Below, one piece after another: positions 16,696-26,328 of a stretch of DNA of 64,000 nucleotides (positions are counted from its first letter, which is position 1; each line of letters begins with the position of its first letter). The notes under the pieces are model-generated. The model saw nothing but the letters and a program-made list of their open reading frames with translations. It was not told the origin of the DNA and did not search any database. A program made the position numbers and the translations under genes. This DNA is from Pseudomonadales bacterium. GTDB lineage: Bacteria; Pseudomonadota; Gammaproteobacteria; Pseudomonadales; Halieaceae. Location: NCBI GenBank assembly GCA_024234855.1, contig JACKNN010000005.1, forward strand, positions 124,001 to 188,000. The letters run 5' to 3'.

Positions 16696-17364
16696 TCAAA
16701 ACCAACCGGAGAACCAACCGGTGTCCTTGAGTTGCTCCTCGCACCCCTGCAACTGCGTCTGGTAGCTGGTGGCGCGGCGCTGCACCTTGCGCGCGACATC
16801 CATCAGCCACGGCTTGCTGCGGTAGCTACCGCGCCTGAAGCCGCCGTGTCCCTCGTGGTAGGCGAGGTAAAGGCCATAGGTATCATCCCGGCTTATGCCA
16901 TTGAGACGGTGGGACTGGTCGTTGTACCAGCCGATAAAATCGATCGAGTCGGCGAAGTCATCCCGGTCGGCGCCCCAACGGCCGGCGCTGGCCTCGTAGG
17001 CATCCCAGGTCGACTCCAGCGCCTGGCTGTAGCCGTAGGCATTCGAAGGGCGGGTCCAGGGGATGATACCCAGCAGCTTGCTGCGGGCAGGTTTGGCGGT
17101 AGCGTTAAAGCGGGATTCCTGGTGCATGATCGCCATCATTACCGGGATCGGGCTGCGCCAGTTATCCCGCGCCTGGGCCGCCTCCTCGTACCAGTCATCC
17201 TTCTCGGCGAAAATGGCACAGATGTCCTCGGTGTGCCTGGGCTGGGAAGCGGTGCAGCCGGCCAGCAGCGCGGCCAGCAACAGCACCGGCACAAGGAGCC
17301 AGCGTGAAATCTGATCGCGGGCGCGGCCAACCGGGAACAAGGCGCACACCCCGATTTGATTCAA
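16696..17364 (-). CDS. Lytic transglycosylase lipoprotein (SLT domain)
   Basis: Peptidoglycan-cleaving enzyme anchored as a lipoprotein. 222 aa from a TTG at 17362-17364 that overlaps the ligA stop (TTGA) and has GGA upstream; a GTG five codons later is an alternative. The signal segment WLLVPVLLLAALLAGC has a lipobox ending in C37. The catalytic glutamate is probably E83 in MAIMHQESRFNATAKP, followed by the SLT landmarks NAYGYSQALESTWDAY and YLAYHEGHGG. No LysM or other wall-binding domain. It is the last gene of the smc-zipA-ligA run. Confidence 0.85.
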   Translation of the reverse strand: MNQIGVCALFPVGRARDQISRWLLVPVLLLAALLAGCTASQPRHTEDICAIFAEKDDWYEEAAQARDNWRSPIPVMMAIMHQESRFNATAKPARSKLLGIIPWTRPSNAYGYSQALESTWDAYEASAGRWGADRDDFADSIDFIGWYNDQSHRLNGISRDDTYGLYLAYHEGHGGFRRGSYRSKPWLMDVARKVQRRATSYQTQLQGCEEQLKDTGWFSGWF

Positions 17365-19394
17365 GGTGCCATTCCGTGCCGGGCCAGAAGCGCGAGCAAG
17401 GCCCCCTCGTCGATGACCTCAATCCCGAGTTCGACGGCCTTGCCCAGTTTGGAGCCGGCTCCGGGCCCTGCGACCACGCAGGTGGTCCTGGCCGAAACGC
17501 TGCCAGCCACCCTGGCGCCGAGCGCTTGCAGCTGCGCTGTTGCGTCGTCGCGACCCAGCTGTTCAAGCTTACCCGTGACCACCCAGATCTGGCCGGCCAG
17601 GGGCAGGTCTGCGGCGCCTGCGAGCTCGAGATCCGGCCAGCTGACGCCGACCTCCCGCAACTGCGCAACCACCGCCAGACTGGAGGGTGAATCAAAAAAC
17701 TGCCGCAGGTGATCAGCCACGACCGGGCCGACGTCACTCACTGCCAGCAACTGCTCCTCCGAGGCCCCCGCCAGGGCCTCCCAACTGCCGAAATGCCGGG
17801 CCAGCGCAAGCGCTGTCGCCTCCCCCACCTCGCGGATGCCGAGCGCGAAAATAAACCGGGGCAGGGTCGTATGCTTGCTGCGTTCCAGTGCCGCCAGCAG
17901 CTTGTCCGCCGATTTTTCGCCCAAGCGCTCCAGTGCCAGCAGTTGCTCCCGCTGCAAGTGGTAGAGCCCGGCGACATTGGCCACCAGGCCCTCATCCACC
18001 AGTTGCTCCACCAGCTTGTCACCCAGGCCCTCTATGTCCATCGCCCGGCGGGAGGCAAAATGCCGGATAGCCGCCTTTTGCTGGGCGGCGCAGACCAGCC
18101 CGCCCATGCAGCGCACGACCGCCTCATCCTCGGCCCGTTCCAGTGGCGATGCGCACACCGGGCAACTGGCGGGAAATACAATGGGGCGGGCATCCGGCGG
18201 GCGCCGCTCCAGCACCACGGACACCACCTGGGGAATCACGTCCCCGGCCCGGCGCACCACCACCACATCGCCCAGGCGCACGCCGAGGCGTTCGATTTCG
18301 TCACTGTTGTGCAGGGTGGCATTGCTCACCGTTACGCCGCCGACGAAGACCGGTTCCAGCCTGGCGACCGGTGTAATGGCGCCGGTGCGCCCGACCTGGA
18401 ACTCGACATCCAGCAACCGGGTCATCTCCTCCTGCGCCGGAAACTTGCGGGCAATCGCCCAGCGCGGTGCGCGGGATACGAAGCCCAGCCGCTGTTGCAG
18501 GGCGAGATCATTGACTTTAAAAACAATACCATCGATGTCATAGGGCAACGCATCGCGCCGCGCCGCGAGCCGCTGGTAGTACTCATCGCAGGCCTCGATG
18601 CCCTGCACCACCAGCGACTCGGCGTTGATCCGCAGGCCCCACTGCTGCAGGCGGGCCAGTACCGCCGAGTGCTGTGCGGGCAAGTCGCCGCCGCTGACCA
18701 GGCCCACGCCGTAACAGCACATTTCCAGCGGCCGGGTCGCGGTTATCCTGGCGTCGAGCTGGCGCAGGCTGCCGGCGGCGGCATTGCGCGGATTGACGAA
18801 CATTTTCTCGCCCTGTGCCCGCGCCCGCGCATTGATCTGCTCGAATCCCGCCCGCGGCAGGTAGATCTCTCCGCGTACTTCCAGCACCTGCGGGTAGCCT
18901 TCCCCGCGCAGGCGCAGCGGCACCGAGGGTATGGTGCGCACGTTGTGGGTAATATCCTCGCCGGTGCTGCCATCGCCACGGGTCGCGGCGCGCTCAAGCA
19001 CACCGCCGCGGTAGAGCAGGCTGACGGCAATACCATCCAGCTTGGGTTCGCAGGCGAATTCCAACGGTGCCTCGCCGTCGCCCAGGCGGTCCTGCAGGCG
19101 GCGATTGAAATCCAGCATGTCCTGCTCGTTGAAGGCGTTGTCGAGCGACAACATCGGTACTTCGTGGGTGACCTGGCGAAATCGCTCCAGCGGCGCCGCG
19201 CCCACCCGCTGGGTCGGGGAGTCGGGTCGCAACAGGGCCGGGTATTCCCGCTCCAGTTCCACCAGGCGCCGCAGGCAGCGGTCGTACTCGGCATCAGGCA
19301 CGGTGGGCTGGTCCAGCACGTAGTACTGGTAGTTCCAGCTGTCGAGTCGCTCCCGCAGGGAGTCGATTTCCTGCACTACGGCCGGGGATGGCAT
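17361..19394 (-). CDS. ligA: NAD+-dependent DNA ligase LigA
   Basis: Seals nicks in replication and repair using NAD+. 677 aa, full length: Ia domain (YQYYVLDQPTVPDAEYD), adenylation domain with the nucleophile K118 in EPKLDGIAVS, OB fold, a four-cysteine zinc finger (CPVC ... RCMGGLVC), helix-hairpin-helix repeats (GIREVGEATALAL, DVGPVVADHL) and a C-terminal BRCT domain (about 595-677; VTGKLEQLGRDDA). It lies 16 bp after zipA on the same strand, and its stop overlaps the transglycosylase start. smc-zipA-ligA is a conserved gammaproteobacterial order. Confidence 0.98.
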   Translation of the reverse strand: MPSPAVVQEIDSLRERLDSWNYQYYVLDQPTVPDAEYDRCLRRLVELEREYPALLRPDSPTQRVGAAPLERFRQVTHEVPMLSLDNAFNEQDMLDFNRRLQDRLGDGEAPLEFACEPKLDGIAVSLLYRGGVLERAATRGDGSTGEDITHNVRTIPSVPLRLRGEGYPQVLEVRGEIYLPRAGFEQINARARAQGEKMFVNPRNAAAGSLRQLDARITATRPLEMCCYGVGLVSGGDLPAQHSAVLARLQQWGLRINAESLVVQGIEACDEYYQRLAARRDALPYDIDGIVFKVNDLALQQRLGFVSRAPRWAIARKFPAQEEMTRLLDVEFQVGRTGAITPVARLEPVFVGGVTVSNATLHNSDEIERLGVRLGDVVVVRRAGDVIPQVVSVVLERRPPDARPIVFPASCPVCASPLERAEDEAVVRCMGGLVCAAQQKAAIRHFASRRAMDIEGLGDKLVEQLVDEGLVANVAGLYHLQREQLLALERLGEKSADKLLAALERSKHTTLPRFIFALGIREVGEATALALARHFGSWEALAGASEEQLLAVSDVGPVVADHLRQFFDSPSSLAVVAQLREVGVSWPDLELAGAADLPLAGQIWVVTGKLEQLGRDDATAQLQALGARVAGSVSARTTCVVAGPGAGSKLGKAVELGIEVIDEGALLALLARHGMAP

Positions 19395-19410
19395 CGGTGT
19401 CGTTTCGGTA

Positions 19411-20346
19411 TCAGCGCGCCTTTGCGAGCAGGCGTCGCTCGAGGTCGCGAATCTGTTGGCGGCTATGTTCCAGCGACTGCTTGCTCAACACGCTGCGCGA
19501 CTCATCCAGCACGTCGCCGTCGAGGTTGCGGGACACCGCCTGGGCGGTTTCCAGCATGTAATCAAAGGCTTTCATCATATCCTCCGGACCCGGCAGGGTG
19601 AGGAAGAAGACCAGGCCCGGCGTATTGAAATCACCCATATGGTCGATATCAAACACCCCGGGCTGCATCATATTGGCGACACTGAACTGGATGGCCCCGC
19701 GGCCGGCCTCGAACTCGTGGCGATGAAAGAAGTTCATGTCGCCGAAGCGCAGGTCACAGGCCAGCAGGATGTGCAGGATATCTTCCCCGCGAAAACCCTG
19801 CGGGTCGCGGGCGACGACATTGATCATGAACACCTCGGGGTCGACATCCCTGGGCAACCTGCCCGGGTCTGCAGGCGCGCGGCGCGGCGGTGCCGGTGTG
19901 CTGCCGGACTCCGTCGGCTCGATGTCTTCGAGCCAGTCGAGGGTGGTGGGTTCGGGCTCGGCGGCGCTCATGTTGCCGACGAGTTCATCTCCCTCGGGGT
20001 CCGCGGCAGCCGGTTTCCCATCGGTTTTCTTTTTCGGGGCGGCAGTGGCCTTCGTCGCGCTCGCGGCGGCTGCCGTGGCGGCGGCCTTGTCGCGCTTGGC
20101 GGCGTCGGATTTGTTGGTGGCATTAATCAGGTCGCGGCGATCGACCACCCTGCCGCCGCCATTGGGCAGCTCTTTCAACCAGGCGAGGTTGTCATCGCGC
20201 TCGGCGCCGGCTACCGGTGTCTCCACCAGCTTTACCTTCACTTTCGGGTAGCGCTCACGACGCACCCTGCGCCACGCGTCCAGCCCCACTGCCACGATCA
20301 GGATAACCCCGACCACAACCATCCAGTCACGTATTGTAAGATCCAT
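19411..20346 (-). CDS. zipA: Cell division protein ZipA
   Basis: Inner-membrane protein that tethers FtsZ to the membrane. 311 aa: N-terminal membrane helix (about residues 8-24, WMVVVGVILIVAVGL), a basic stretch, a long Ala/Thr/Pro/Lys-rich linker (about 50-165), and the C-terminal FtsZ-binding ZipA domain (about 170-300; VFMINVVARDPQGFRGEDI, GVFDIDHMGDFNTPGLVFF by its ends). Its place between smc and ligA is the standard one for zipA. Confidence 0.95.
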   Translation of the reverse strand: MDLTIRDWMVVVGVILIVAVGLDAWRRVRRERYPKVKVKLVETPVAGAERDDNLAWLKELPNGGGRVVDRRDLINATNKSDAAKRDKAAATAAAASATKATAAPKKKTDGKPAAADPEGDELVGNMSAAEPEPTTLDWLEDIEPTESGSTPAPPRRAPADPGRLPRDVDPEVFMINVVARDPQGFRGEDILHILLACDLRFGDMNFFHRHEFEAGRGAIQFSVANMMQPGVFDIDHMGDFNTPGLVFFLTLPGPEDMMKAFDYMLETAQAVSRNLDGDVLDESRSVLSKQSLEHSRQQIRDLERRLLAKAR

Positions 20347-20385
20347 TGCCCCTGCGCCGTACTCTCTGCCAGTTAATCCCGATTA

Positions 20386-23300
20386 TCAGCTAGCGGCCAG
20401 CTCCGCTGCCTCTTCCACATCAACCGATACCAGGCGGGATACGCCGGGTTCGTGCATGGTGACACCGATCAGCTGGTCGGCGACTTCCATGGAGATCTTG
20501 TTATGGGTGATATAGATAAACTGCACCTTCTCCGACATCTCCTTCACGAGCCGCGCATAGCGGCCCACGTTGGCGTCGTCCAGCGGCGCATCCACCTCGT
20601 CGAGTATACAGAACGGCGCCGGATTGAGCTGGAAAATGGAAAACACCAGGGCAATGGCCGTCAGTGCCTTCTCACCACCGGAGAGGAGGTGAATAGTGCT
20701 GTTTTTCTTGCCCGGTGGGCGCGCCATGATCGTGATGCCGGTATCGAGCAGGTCGTCGCCGGTCATTTCCAGGTAGGCGCTGCCGCCGCCGAACACCCGC
20801 GGGAACAGTGCCTGCAGGCCGTTGTTGACCTTGTCGAAGGTGTCGCGGAACCGGCTGCGGGTTTCCTTGTCGATCTTGCGTATGGCCGACTGCAGGGTAT
20901 CCAGTGCCGTTTGCAGGTCTTCGTTCTGCAGGTCGAGGTAGTTTTTCCGCTCCGACTGCAGGTTGTATTCGTCTATGGCCGCCAGGTTGATCGGGCCGAG
21001 CCGGGCAATGCGGGAGGCCACCCGCTCCAGTGAAAGCTGCCACTCGGCCTCGCCCGCGCCCTCCGGCATGGTTGCCAGCACGCGCTCGATCTCGTGACCA
21101 TTGGCCACCAGCTGCCTGGAGAGGGTTTCGCGCCGCACCTGCAGGGCCTGGCTGGCGATGCGGTGTCGCTCCAGTTCGCTGCGCACGCTCTCGGCCCTGT
21201 GCTCTATGGTCGCCCGCTGCTGTTCCTTTTCGCGCAGCAGGTAATCCACTTCGGCCACCTGCTGCCGGGCTGCGCTGAGTTCGCCCTCGGCCCGCAGGCG
21301 CTGCTCCAACTGTTCTTCCAGCTCGAGTTTGAGCGTGCCGAGTGGCTCGTTGTTTTCCTGCAGGCCCGCGGCCAGGGTGTCCCGCCGGGTGCGCAGTTGC
21401 GCTACCTGGCTATTGGTGCGGTCTATCGCCTCTCGCATCGCCCCCAGCTGGGTCTGCAGCGACTGGTGCCGCATGGCCAGCTGGTGCGCCAGGTCCTTGT
21501 CGTGGCGGGCTTTCTGGCGGGCGGCGTCGAGAGTGCTGCGGGTCTGGTCGCGCACCGACAGCAATTCCTCCCGGTTGTTGGAATCCGCTTCCATGCGCTC
21601 TATGGCCTCGGCCAGCAACTGCCTGGCCTCGGCGACCGCCGCCTGCTCATTGCCAAACTGTTCCCGGGACTCGTCGATCTCGGCATTGACCCGCTCGCGA
21701 CGTGCGGTGATCTGTTCGATCTTCGCCCGGTGGGCCGACAGGCGCGCACTCAGCTCGGCGTGCTGGCGGGTGCTGGCCTGCAGTTCCCGCTGAGCCGCCT
21801 GGCGCTGCTCTTCAAGCCGCGTCAGCGCCGCCTGGCCCTCTGCCAGGCTCGCCTCCAGCTGTGCCTCGCGGTGTTCCCGCTGGGCCACGCTGGCGCCCAG
21901 TGATTCCAGTTCCTGTTGGCGCTTGATCACCCCGCCCTGCTCATCGGCCAGGCGGGTGACACGCAGCCAGTTCGGTCCCAGCCAGATACCGTCCGGTGTG
22001 ATCACCGATTCGTGCGTCGCCAGCGCCGGCCGCTGCGCCAGCGCGGCGGCCAGGTCGGTTGCCACGCGCACCCCGGCCAGCAGCGCATCGGCGCGCCCGC
22101 CAGAGCGAACGCGGGCGGCCAGGAATTCCGGGGCCGCGGCGCGCTCGGCGCCACCGGCCAGCAGCGCCAGGCGCCCGTGCTCCAACTGGCCCAGGGTGTG
22201 CCCCAGGCTGCCAATATCATCGACGCAAACCGCCTGCAGGTAATCGCCCAGCACGGTCTCCACCGCCAGCTGCCAGCCGTCATCGACCTGCAATTGCTCG
22301 AGCAATCGCGGTTTATCGCCCAGCGCCTGCGCCGCCAGCCAGTTGCCCACGGCCTGGTTGCCGTCCTCCATCGCCGCCTGCTGCAGTGCCTCGAGGGAGG
22401 CCTGGCGGCCTCGCATCTGCTGCAGGCCGGAGCGTATCTGGTTGAGCTCGGCCGCCAGGCCGTTGTTGCGATCGCGGGTACTGGCAACCTGTTCTACCAG
22501 CGATTCGCCGCTGCCCTCGTGCTCCGCCATGATCAGCTCGAGCTCCGCCAACTGCTCGCCCAGGGCCTGGATTTCGGTGTCCTCGGGGCCCGGCGCCAGG
22601 CTCTGCTTTTCTTCCTCCAACTGGCGGGTGCGGCCCTGGATGCGCTGCAATACCTGTTCCAGGTGGCGGATACGGGACTGCTGCACCTCCGCCTGCTGGC
22701 GCGGTTCGGCTGCGTGCTGGTTGAATTCATCCCAGCGCTGCTGCCAGTCGTGCATCGCCTCTTCGGCCAGCACCAGGGCCTCGCCGGAACTCTCCTCCAG
22801 CTCCTGCAACAGTGCCATTTCCGGTGCCAGCGTGGCCAGCTCGCTCTCCCAGCTGCCAAGCTTCGCACTGTCGTCGCCCAGGTGGGCCTCGGCCTCGGCG
22901 AGCCCGGCGGTAGTCTGCTCCAGGTCGTCGCGCAACTGGCGGCCGCGCTCCTGCTGGTGCTTGAGGGTCTGTTCGAGGCGGGCGACCTCCGAACCCAGCG
23001 AATAATAGGTCGCCTGCACCTGGTTGAAGGCGTCGGTGCGGTCAGTGTGCTCCACCCGGTGCTGCTCGATCGCGGTGTCTACCTGCTGGTGTTCCGCATG
23101 CACCGCCTCGAGTTTTACCTCCAACTCGCCGATCGCCTGGCTGGCGGCCCTGAGCTGGCCGTCAAGCTCCCGCCACTGCAGGGCCTGCAACTGGGCCTGC
23201 AGCTCGCGTTCCTCGGTCTTGAATTCAGTGTACTTCTCGGCCGCCGCCGCCTGCCGCTGCAGGTGCTGGAGCTGGCGCTCGAGCTCGTCGCGCAGATCGG

Positions 23301-23883
23301 TGAGGCGCTCGAGATTTTCCGTGGTACGGCGCATGCGGCTCTCGGTTTCCTTGCGCCGCTCCTTGTACTTGGAGATACCCGCGGCCTCCTCGATAAACAC
23401 CCGCAGGTCCTCCGGCCTGGACTCGATCAGCCGTGAGATCATGCCCTGTTCGATTATGGCGTAGCTGCGCGGCCCGAGGCCCGTGCCCAGAAAGATATCG
23501 GTGATGTCGCGGCGCCGGCAGCGGGTGCCGTTGAGGTAATACTCGGAGAGCGCCTCCCGCGTTACCAGGCGCTTGATGGAAATCTCGGCATAGCTGGCCC
23601 ACTCGCCACCGACGCCGCCGTCACTGTTGTCGAACACCAGTTCGATGGACGCCTGGCCCACCGGCTGGCGGTTGACCGAGCCGTTGAAGATCACGTCGGT
23701 CATGGACTCGCCGCGCAGGTTCTTGGCAGAGCTCTCCCCCATCACCCAGCGCACAGCGTCGATGACATTGGACTTGCCGCAACCGTTGGGGCCGACCACG
23801 GCGCACATGTTACTGGGGAAATTGACCGTCGTCGGATCGACGAATGACTTGAAACCCGCCAGCTTGATAGACTTTAGTCGCAT
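20386..23883 (-). CDS. smc: Chromosome partition protein SMC
   Basis: Condensin-like ATPase for chromosome organisation. 1165 aa, normal for bacterial SMC: N-terminal ATPase half with Walker A GPNGCGKSN (31-39), two long coiled coils (about 170-500 and 660-1000), the hinge domain between them (about 510-660; VLGDYLQAVCVDD), and the C-terminal half with signature LLSGGEKALTAIAL and Walker B CILDEVDAPLDD. scpA and scpB are not in the window. It heads the smc-zipA-ligA run. Confidence 0.98.
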   Translation of the reverse strand: MRLKSIKLAGFKSFVDPTTVNFPSNMCAVVGPNGCGKSNVIDAVRWVMGESSAKNLRGESMTDVIFNGSVNRQPVGQASIELVFDNSDGGVGGEWASYAEISIKRLVTREALSEYYLNGTRCRRRDITDIFLGTGLGPRSYAIIEQGMISRLIESRPEDLRVFIEEAAGISKYKERRKETESRMRRTTENLERLTDLRDELERQLQHLQRQAAAAEKYTEFKTEERELQAQLQALQWRELDGQLRAASQAIGELEVKLEAVHAEHQQVDTAIEQHRVEHTDRTDAFNQVQATYYSLGSEVARLEQTLKHQQERGRQLRDDLEQTTAGLAEAEAHLGDDSAKLGSWESELATLAPEMALLQELEESSGEALVLAEEAMHDWQQRWDEFNQHAAEPRQQAEVQQSRIRHLEQVLQRIQGRTRQLEEEKQSLAPGPEDTEIQALGEQLAELELIMAEHEGSGESLVEQVASTRDRNNGLAAELNQIRSGLQQMRGRQASLEALQQAAMEDGNQAVGNWLAAQALGDKPRLLEQLQVDDGWQLAVETVLGDYLQAVCVDDIGSLGHTLGQLEHGRLALLAGGAERAAAPEFLAARVRSGGRADALLAGVRVATDLAAALAQRPALATHESVITPDGIWLGPNWLRVTRLADEQGGVIKRQQELESLGASVAQREHREAQLEASLAEGQAALTRLEEQRQAAQRELQASTRQHAELSARLSAHRAKIEQITARRERVNAEIDESREQFGNEQAAVAEARQLLAEAIERMEADSNNREELLSVRDQTRSTLDAARQKARHDKDLAHQLAMRHQSLQTQLGAMREAIDRTNSQVAQLRTRRDTLAAGLQENNEPLGTLKLELEEQLEQRLRAEGELSAARQQVAEVDYLLREKEQQRATIEHRAESVRSELERHRIASQALQVRRETLSRQLVANGHEIERVLATMPEGAGEAEWQLSLERVASRIARLGPINLAAIDEYNLQSERKNYLDLQNEDLQTALDTLQSAIRKIDKETRSRFRDTFDKVNNGLQALFPRVFGGGSAYLEMTGDDLLDTGITIMARPPGKKNSTIHLLSGGEKALTAIALVFSIFQLNPAPFCILDEVDAPLDDANVGRYARLVKEMSEKVQFIYITHNKISMEVADQLIGVTMHEPGVSRLVSVDVEEAAELAAS

Positions 23884-24065
23884 ATTACATTAACTGTTCG
23901 ATTTATCTTGCTGTTTTTTATAGATAATATCCGGATTTCTCGAAACTTTTCCCGACGCCGGAACACAAGATGTAGTGTATAGGCTTTGCCGGAGCAACAC
24001 TATGCCTGCCACCGACAAATGCAAAATTTACGGGTCAGCGGGCTGCCGGCGCAGCTGCGAAGAGC
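23884..24065. other. 182-bp intergenic region between ccmI and smc
   Basis: AT-rich relative to its surroundings in the 100 bp next to smc (TATAGATAATATCC on the plus strand), consistent with an smc promoter region, though I cannot assign a confident -35/-10 pair. I see no credible coding frame or terminator here. Confidence 0.35.
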
Positions 24066-25316
24066 CTAGCTTTTGGGCTGCAGCAGGATTTCCCGGGGCG
24101 ATAAATCCATCGATGGTGCCAGCGGGCCGGCCTGCCCCAGCCAGGTGGCATTGGCCTCACCGGGGGTCCCGGCCGGAGACACCTGCACCACCACCAGCAC
24201 TGACTCGGTGGCCGACAGCTTCTGTCCCGCCATGGAATTGTTGTCATCAAGCCGCAGGGTGACGGGCAGCTGCGCCGCCTGCAGGCGTTGCACCGCTATC
24301 GGCATGCGGCTGTCGGAGGCGGCGTTGCGAGCGAGCACAAACACCGTATCCGTGGGTGCCACCCCGGCCCCCTCGGGCAGGGCAACCCGCACCGTGACAC
24401 CGGCGGTGGGCGCGCCCGGCGCAACGGCCCCGGGGGCGGCAACGCCGCCCGCCGGGTGCGCGTCCGCCAAAGCGACCTGCCCGGGCCCATCCGGCGGCAC
24501 CTCGCCGGCGGCCACAAGCCGCTGCCGGGCCATGTCGATCACCTCGTTGATCATGCGTGCACTGTCGCTGCCGGGGGTCTCCACGACCAGCAGGCGCTGC
24601 CAGTACTCAATCGCCGCCCGGTACTGTTGCTGTTCAAAAGAGGCCATGCCCAGCAGGCCCAGCGCGGTGCGCTGGTGCGGGTCGATGGCGAGAGCCTGCT
24701 CTGCCCGCAACCGCGCCTCACCAGTCAACTGCCGGCCCGTTGCCAGATACTCGGCCTGGGCCGACGCCGCCAGGGCATAGGCGTCTTCCGGTATTTCCCG
24801 CGCCAGGTCGGCGTAGGTTTGCGCTGCTTTCGCGTAATCCTGCCGGCCCATATAGTGCCGCCCCAGCAGGGCGACATAGTCGAGATTGTCCGGGCGCTGG
24901 GCACTGCGGCTCGCCACCGCGTCCATCAGCGCCTCGATCTGTTGCGGGGAGGTATTATCGTCCAGCGCCTGTAATTGCCGACTGATGAGCACATCGGGCG
25001 CGGCGCCCAGCTGGTAGTAAAGCCCCGTGGCCATCACCGCCACCAGTGGCAGCAGCACCCATACCGGGAACGACTGGCTGCCCGCGGGCGCCTGCGCTGC
25101 CCTGGCCTGCTGCTCATCTTCCAGCAGCCGCAGGCGGGCATCATCGCGCAGCGCATCGGCGCCCTCCCGGGCGAGTTCGGCCTGGCGCAGGTGATACCAC
25201 TCCACGTTGGCGCGCTCGAGATCCGCGTCCGCGCCACCGGAACGCCGCCCGGGCATGAGGTAAAACAGGCCACTGAGCAGCACCAGACCGATGCAGCCCA
25301 GGATAAATAACGTCAA
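24066..25316 (-). CDS. ccmI: Cytochrome c maturation protein CcmI
   Basis: Apocytochrome c chaperone of the System I haem-lyase complex. 416 aa: two N-terminal membrane helices (about 2-20 and 93-112) separated by a cytoplasmic coiled region (ADLERANVEWYHLRQAELAR), then a periplasmic TPR domain (about 130-270; LLGRHYMGRQDYAKAAQTYADL by its ends), a Pro/Ala-rich spacer and a C-terminal beta domain (about 300-416). Last gene of the ccm operon; its start overlaps the ccmH stop by 4 bp. Confidence 0.93.
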   Translation of the reverse strand: MTLFILGCIGLVLLSGLFYLMPGRRSGGADADLERANVEWYHLRQAELAREGADALRDDARLRLLEDEQQARAAQAPAGSQSFPVWVLLPLVAVMATGLYYQLGAAPDVLISRQLQALDDNTSPQQIEALMDAVASRSAQRPDNLDYVALLGRHYMGRQDYAKAAQTYADLAREIPEDAYALAASAQAEYLATGRQLTGEARLRAEQALAIDPHQRTALGLLGMASFEQQQYRAAIEYWQRLLVVETPGSDSARMINEVIDMARQRLVAAGEVPPDGPGQVALADAHPAGGVAAPGAVAPGAPTAGVTVRVALPEGAGVAPTDTVFVLARNAASDSRMPIAVQRLQAAQLPVTLRLDDNNSMAGQKLSATESVLVVVQVSPAGTPGEANATWLGQAGPLAPSMDLSPREILLQPKS

Positions 25317-25789
25317 GAGTCGTTCTCCGTTTTGCCCAGCAGGTCCCGCAGGCGCTTTTCGTCATCGGTGCTCAGGGGCGTGGCCTGCTGTGCCCGCCTG
25401 GCGCGCCCGCGCAGCGTGGCCGCGGCGGCGGCGATTCCGGCCAGCAACAGCAGTACCGGCGCCAGCCACAGGACGGCGGTGGCGCCGTCAAACCGCGGCC
25501 GGTAGCGCACGAACTCGCCGTAGCGCGCGACCATGTAGTCGAGGATCTCCTCGTCCCCGGCGCCCGCCTCCAGTTGCTGGTAGAGCAGTTTGCGCAGGTC
25601 CTTGGCGATGGGAGCGTTGGAGTCGGCGATGTTCTGGTTCTGGCACTTGGGGCAGCGCAACTCCGAACTCAGTTGCTGGTAGCGCTGTTCCAGCGCCGGG
25701 TCGCTGAACTGGTAGGTCTCGATGACGGCCAGGGCGCTGCCGGCCCACAGCGCGACAACGAGCAGCGCCAGGCTCATCAGGGCCCTCAT
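25313..25789 (-). CDS. ccmH: Cytochrome c maturation protein CcmH (thiol oxidoreductase)
   Basis: Membrane-anchored thiol protein that keeps the apocytochrome CXXCH cysteines reduced. 158 aa: signal peptide (cleavage after GSALA), the active site LRCPKC with C46 and C49 followed by QNQNIADSNAPIA, and one C-terminal membrane helix (about 103-122). This is the short CcmH form; the CcmI part is a separate gene. Overlaps ccmG by 4 bp. Confidence 0.96.
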   Translation of the reverse strand: MRALMSLALLVVALWAGSALAVIETYQFSDPALEQRYQQLSSELRCPKCQNQNIADSNAPIAKDLRKLLYQQLEAGAGDEEILDYMVARYGEFVRYRPRFDGATAVLWLAPVLLLLAGIAAAAATLRGRARRAQQATPLSTDDEKRLRDLLGKTENDS

Positions 25790-26328
25790 CCGCCGCTGCC
25801 CTGTGCGTTCAACTGCTGGTACAGCGGCTGCAGGATAGTCTGCCAGACCCGCTCATCCACCACCCCCACGTGGCGGTAGCGAACCACGCCACGGGCATCC
25901 ACCAGGTAGGTCTCCGGCGCGCCGTAGACACCCAGGTCCAGCCCCAGACTGCCCTCCCGGTCGGCGATATTGGCGCGATAGGGATTGCCCAACTCCGCCA
26001 GCCAGCGGCCGGCCGCAGCATCATCGTCCTTGTAATTGATGCCGTAAACCGGGACACCGCTGGCGGCGATCTGCAACAGGTAGGGGTGCTCGACGCGGCA
26101 GGAGCTGCACCAGGTAGCCCACACGTTCAGCAGGGCGACCTCGCCCACCAGCTCGTCCCGCTTCAGCAGGCGGTCCTCGCCCAGCACCGGCAAGGTGAAT
26201 TCCGGCAGTGGTTGATCTATCAGCGCCGAGGGCATGGCCTGCGGGTCCAGCGACAGGCCGCGAAACAGGAACACCGCCATGATCGCGAACAGGATCAGCG
26301 GCAGGAACAGTTTGAGCCTAGACCCCAT
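25786..26328 (-). CDS. ccmG: Thiol:disulfide interchange protein CcmG (DsbE)
   Basis: Periplasmic thioredoxin-fold reductant for cytochrome c maturation. I start at the ATG at 26326-26328 (180 aa), inside the end of ccmF by 11 bp; a longer in-frame start would lie within ccmF and adds no homologous sequence. N-terminal membrane anchor (about 6-23), the DsbE features PLPEFTLPVL and GVYGAPETYLVD (the cis-Pro loop), and the active site WATWCSSCRVEHP with C74 and C77. The dipeptide between the cysteines, Ser-Ser, differs from the Pro-Thr of E. coli DsbE. Confidence 0.95.
   Translation of the reverse strand: MGSRLKLFLPLILFAIMAVFLFRGLSLDPQAMPSALIDQPLPEFTLPVLGEDRLLKRDELVGEVALLNVWATWCSSCRVEHPYLLQIAASGVPVYGINYKDDDAAAGRWLAELGNPYRANIADREGSLGLDLGVYGAPETYLVDARGVVRYRHVGVVDERVWQTILQPLYQQLNAQGSGG

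Noticed and set aside
17709..23436. Long plus-strand frames opposite ligA and smc
   Set aside because: They are complements of strongly conserved genes in GC-rich DNA, with low-complexity translations and no domain; long shadow frames are expected here.
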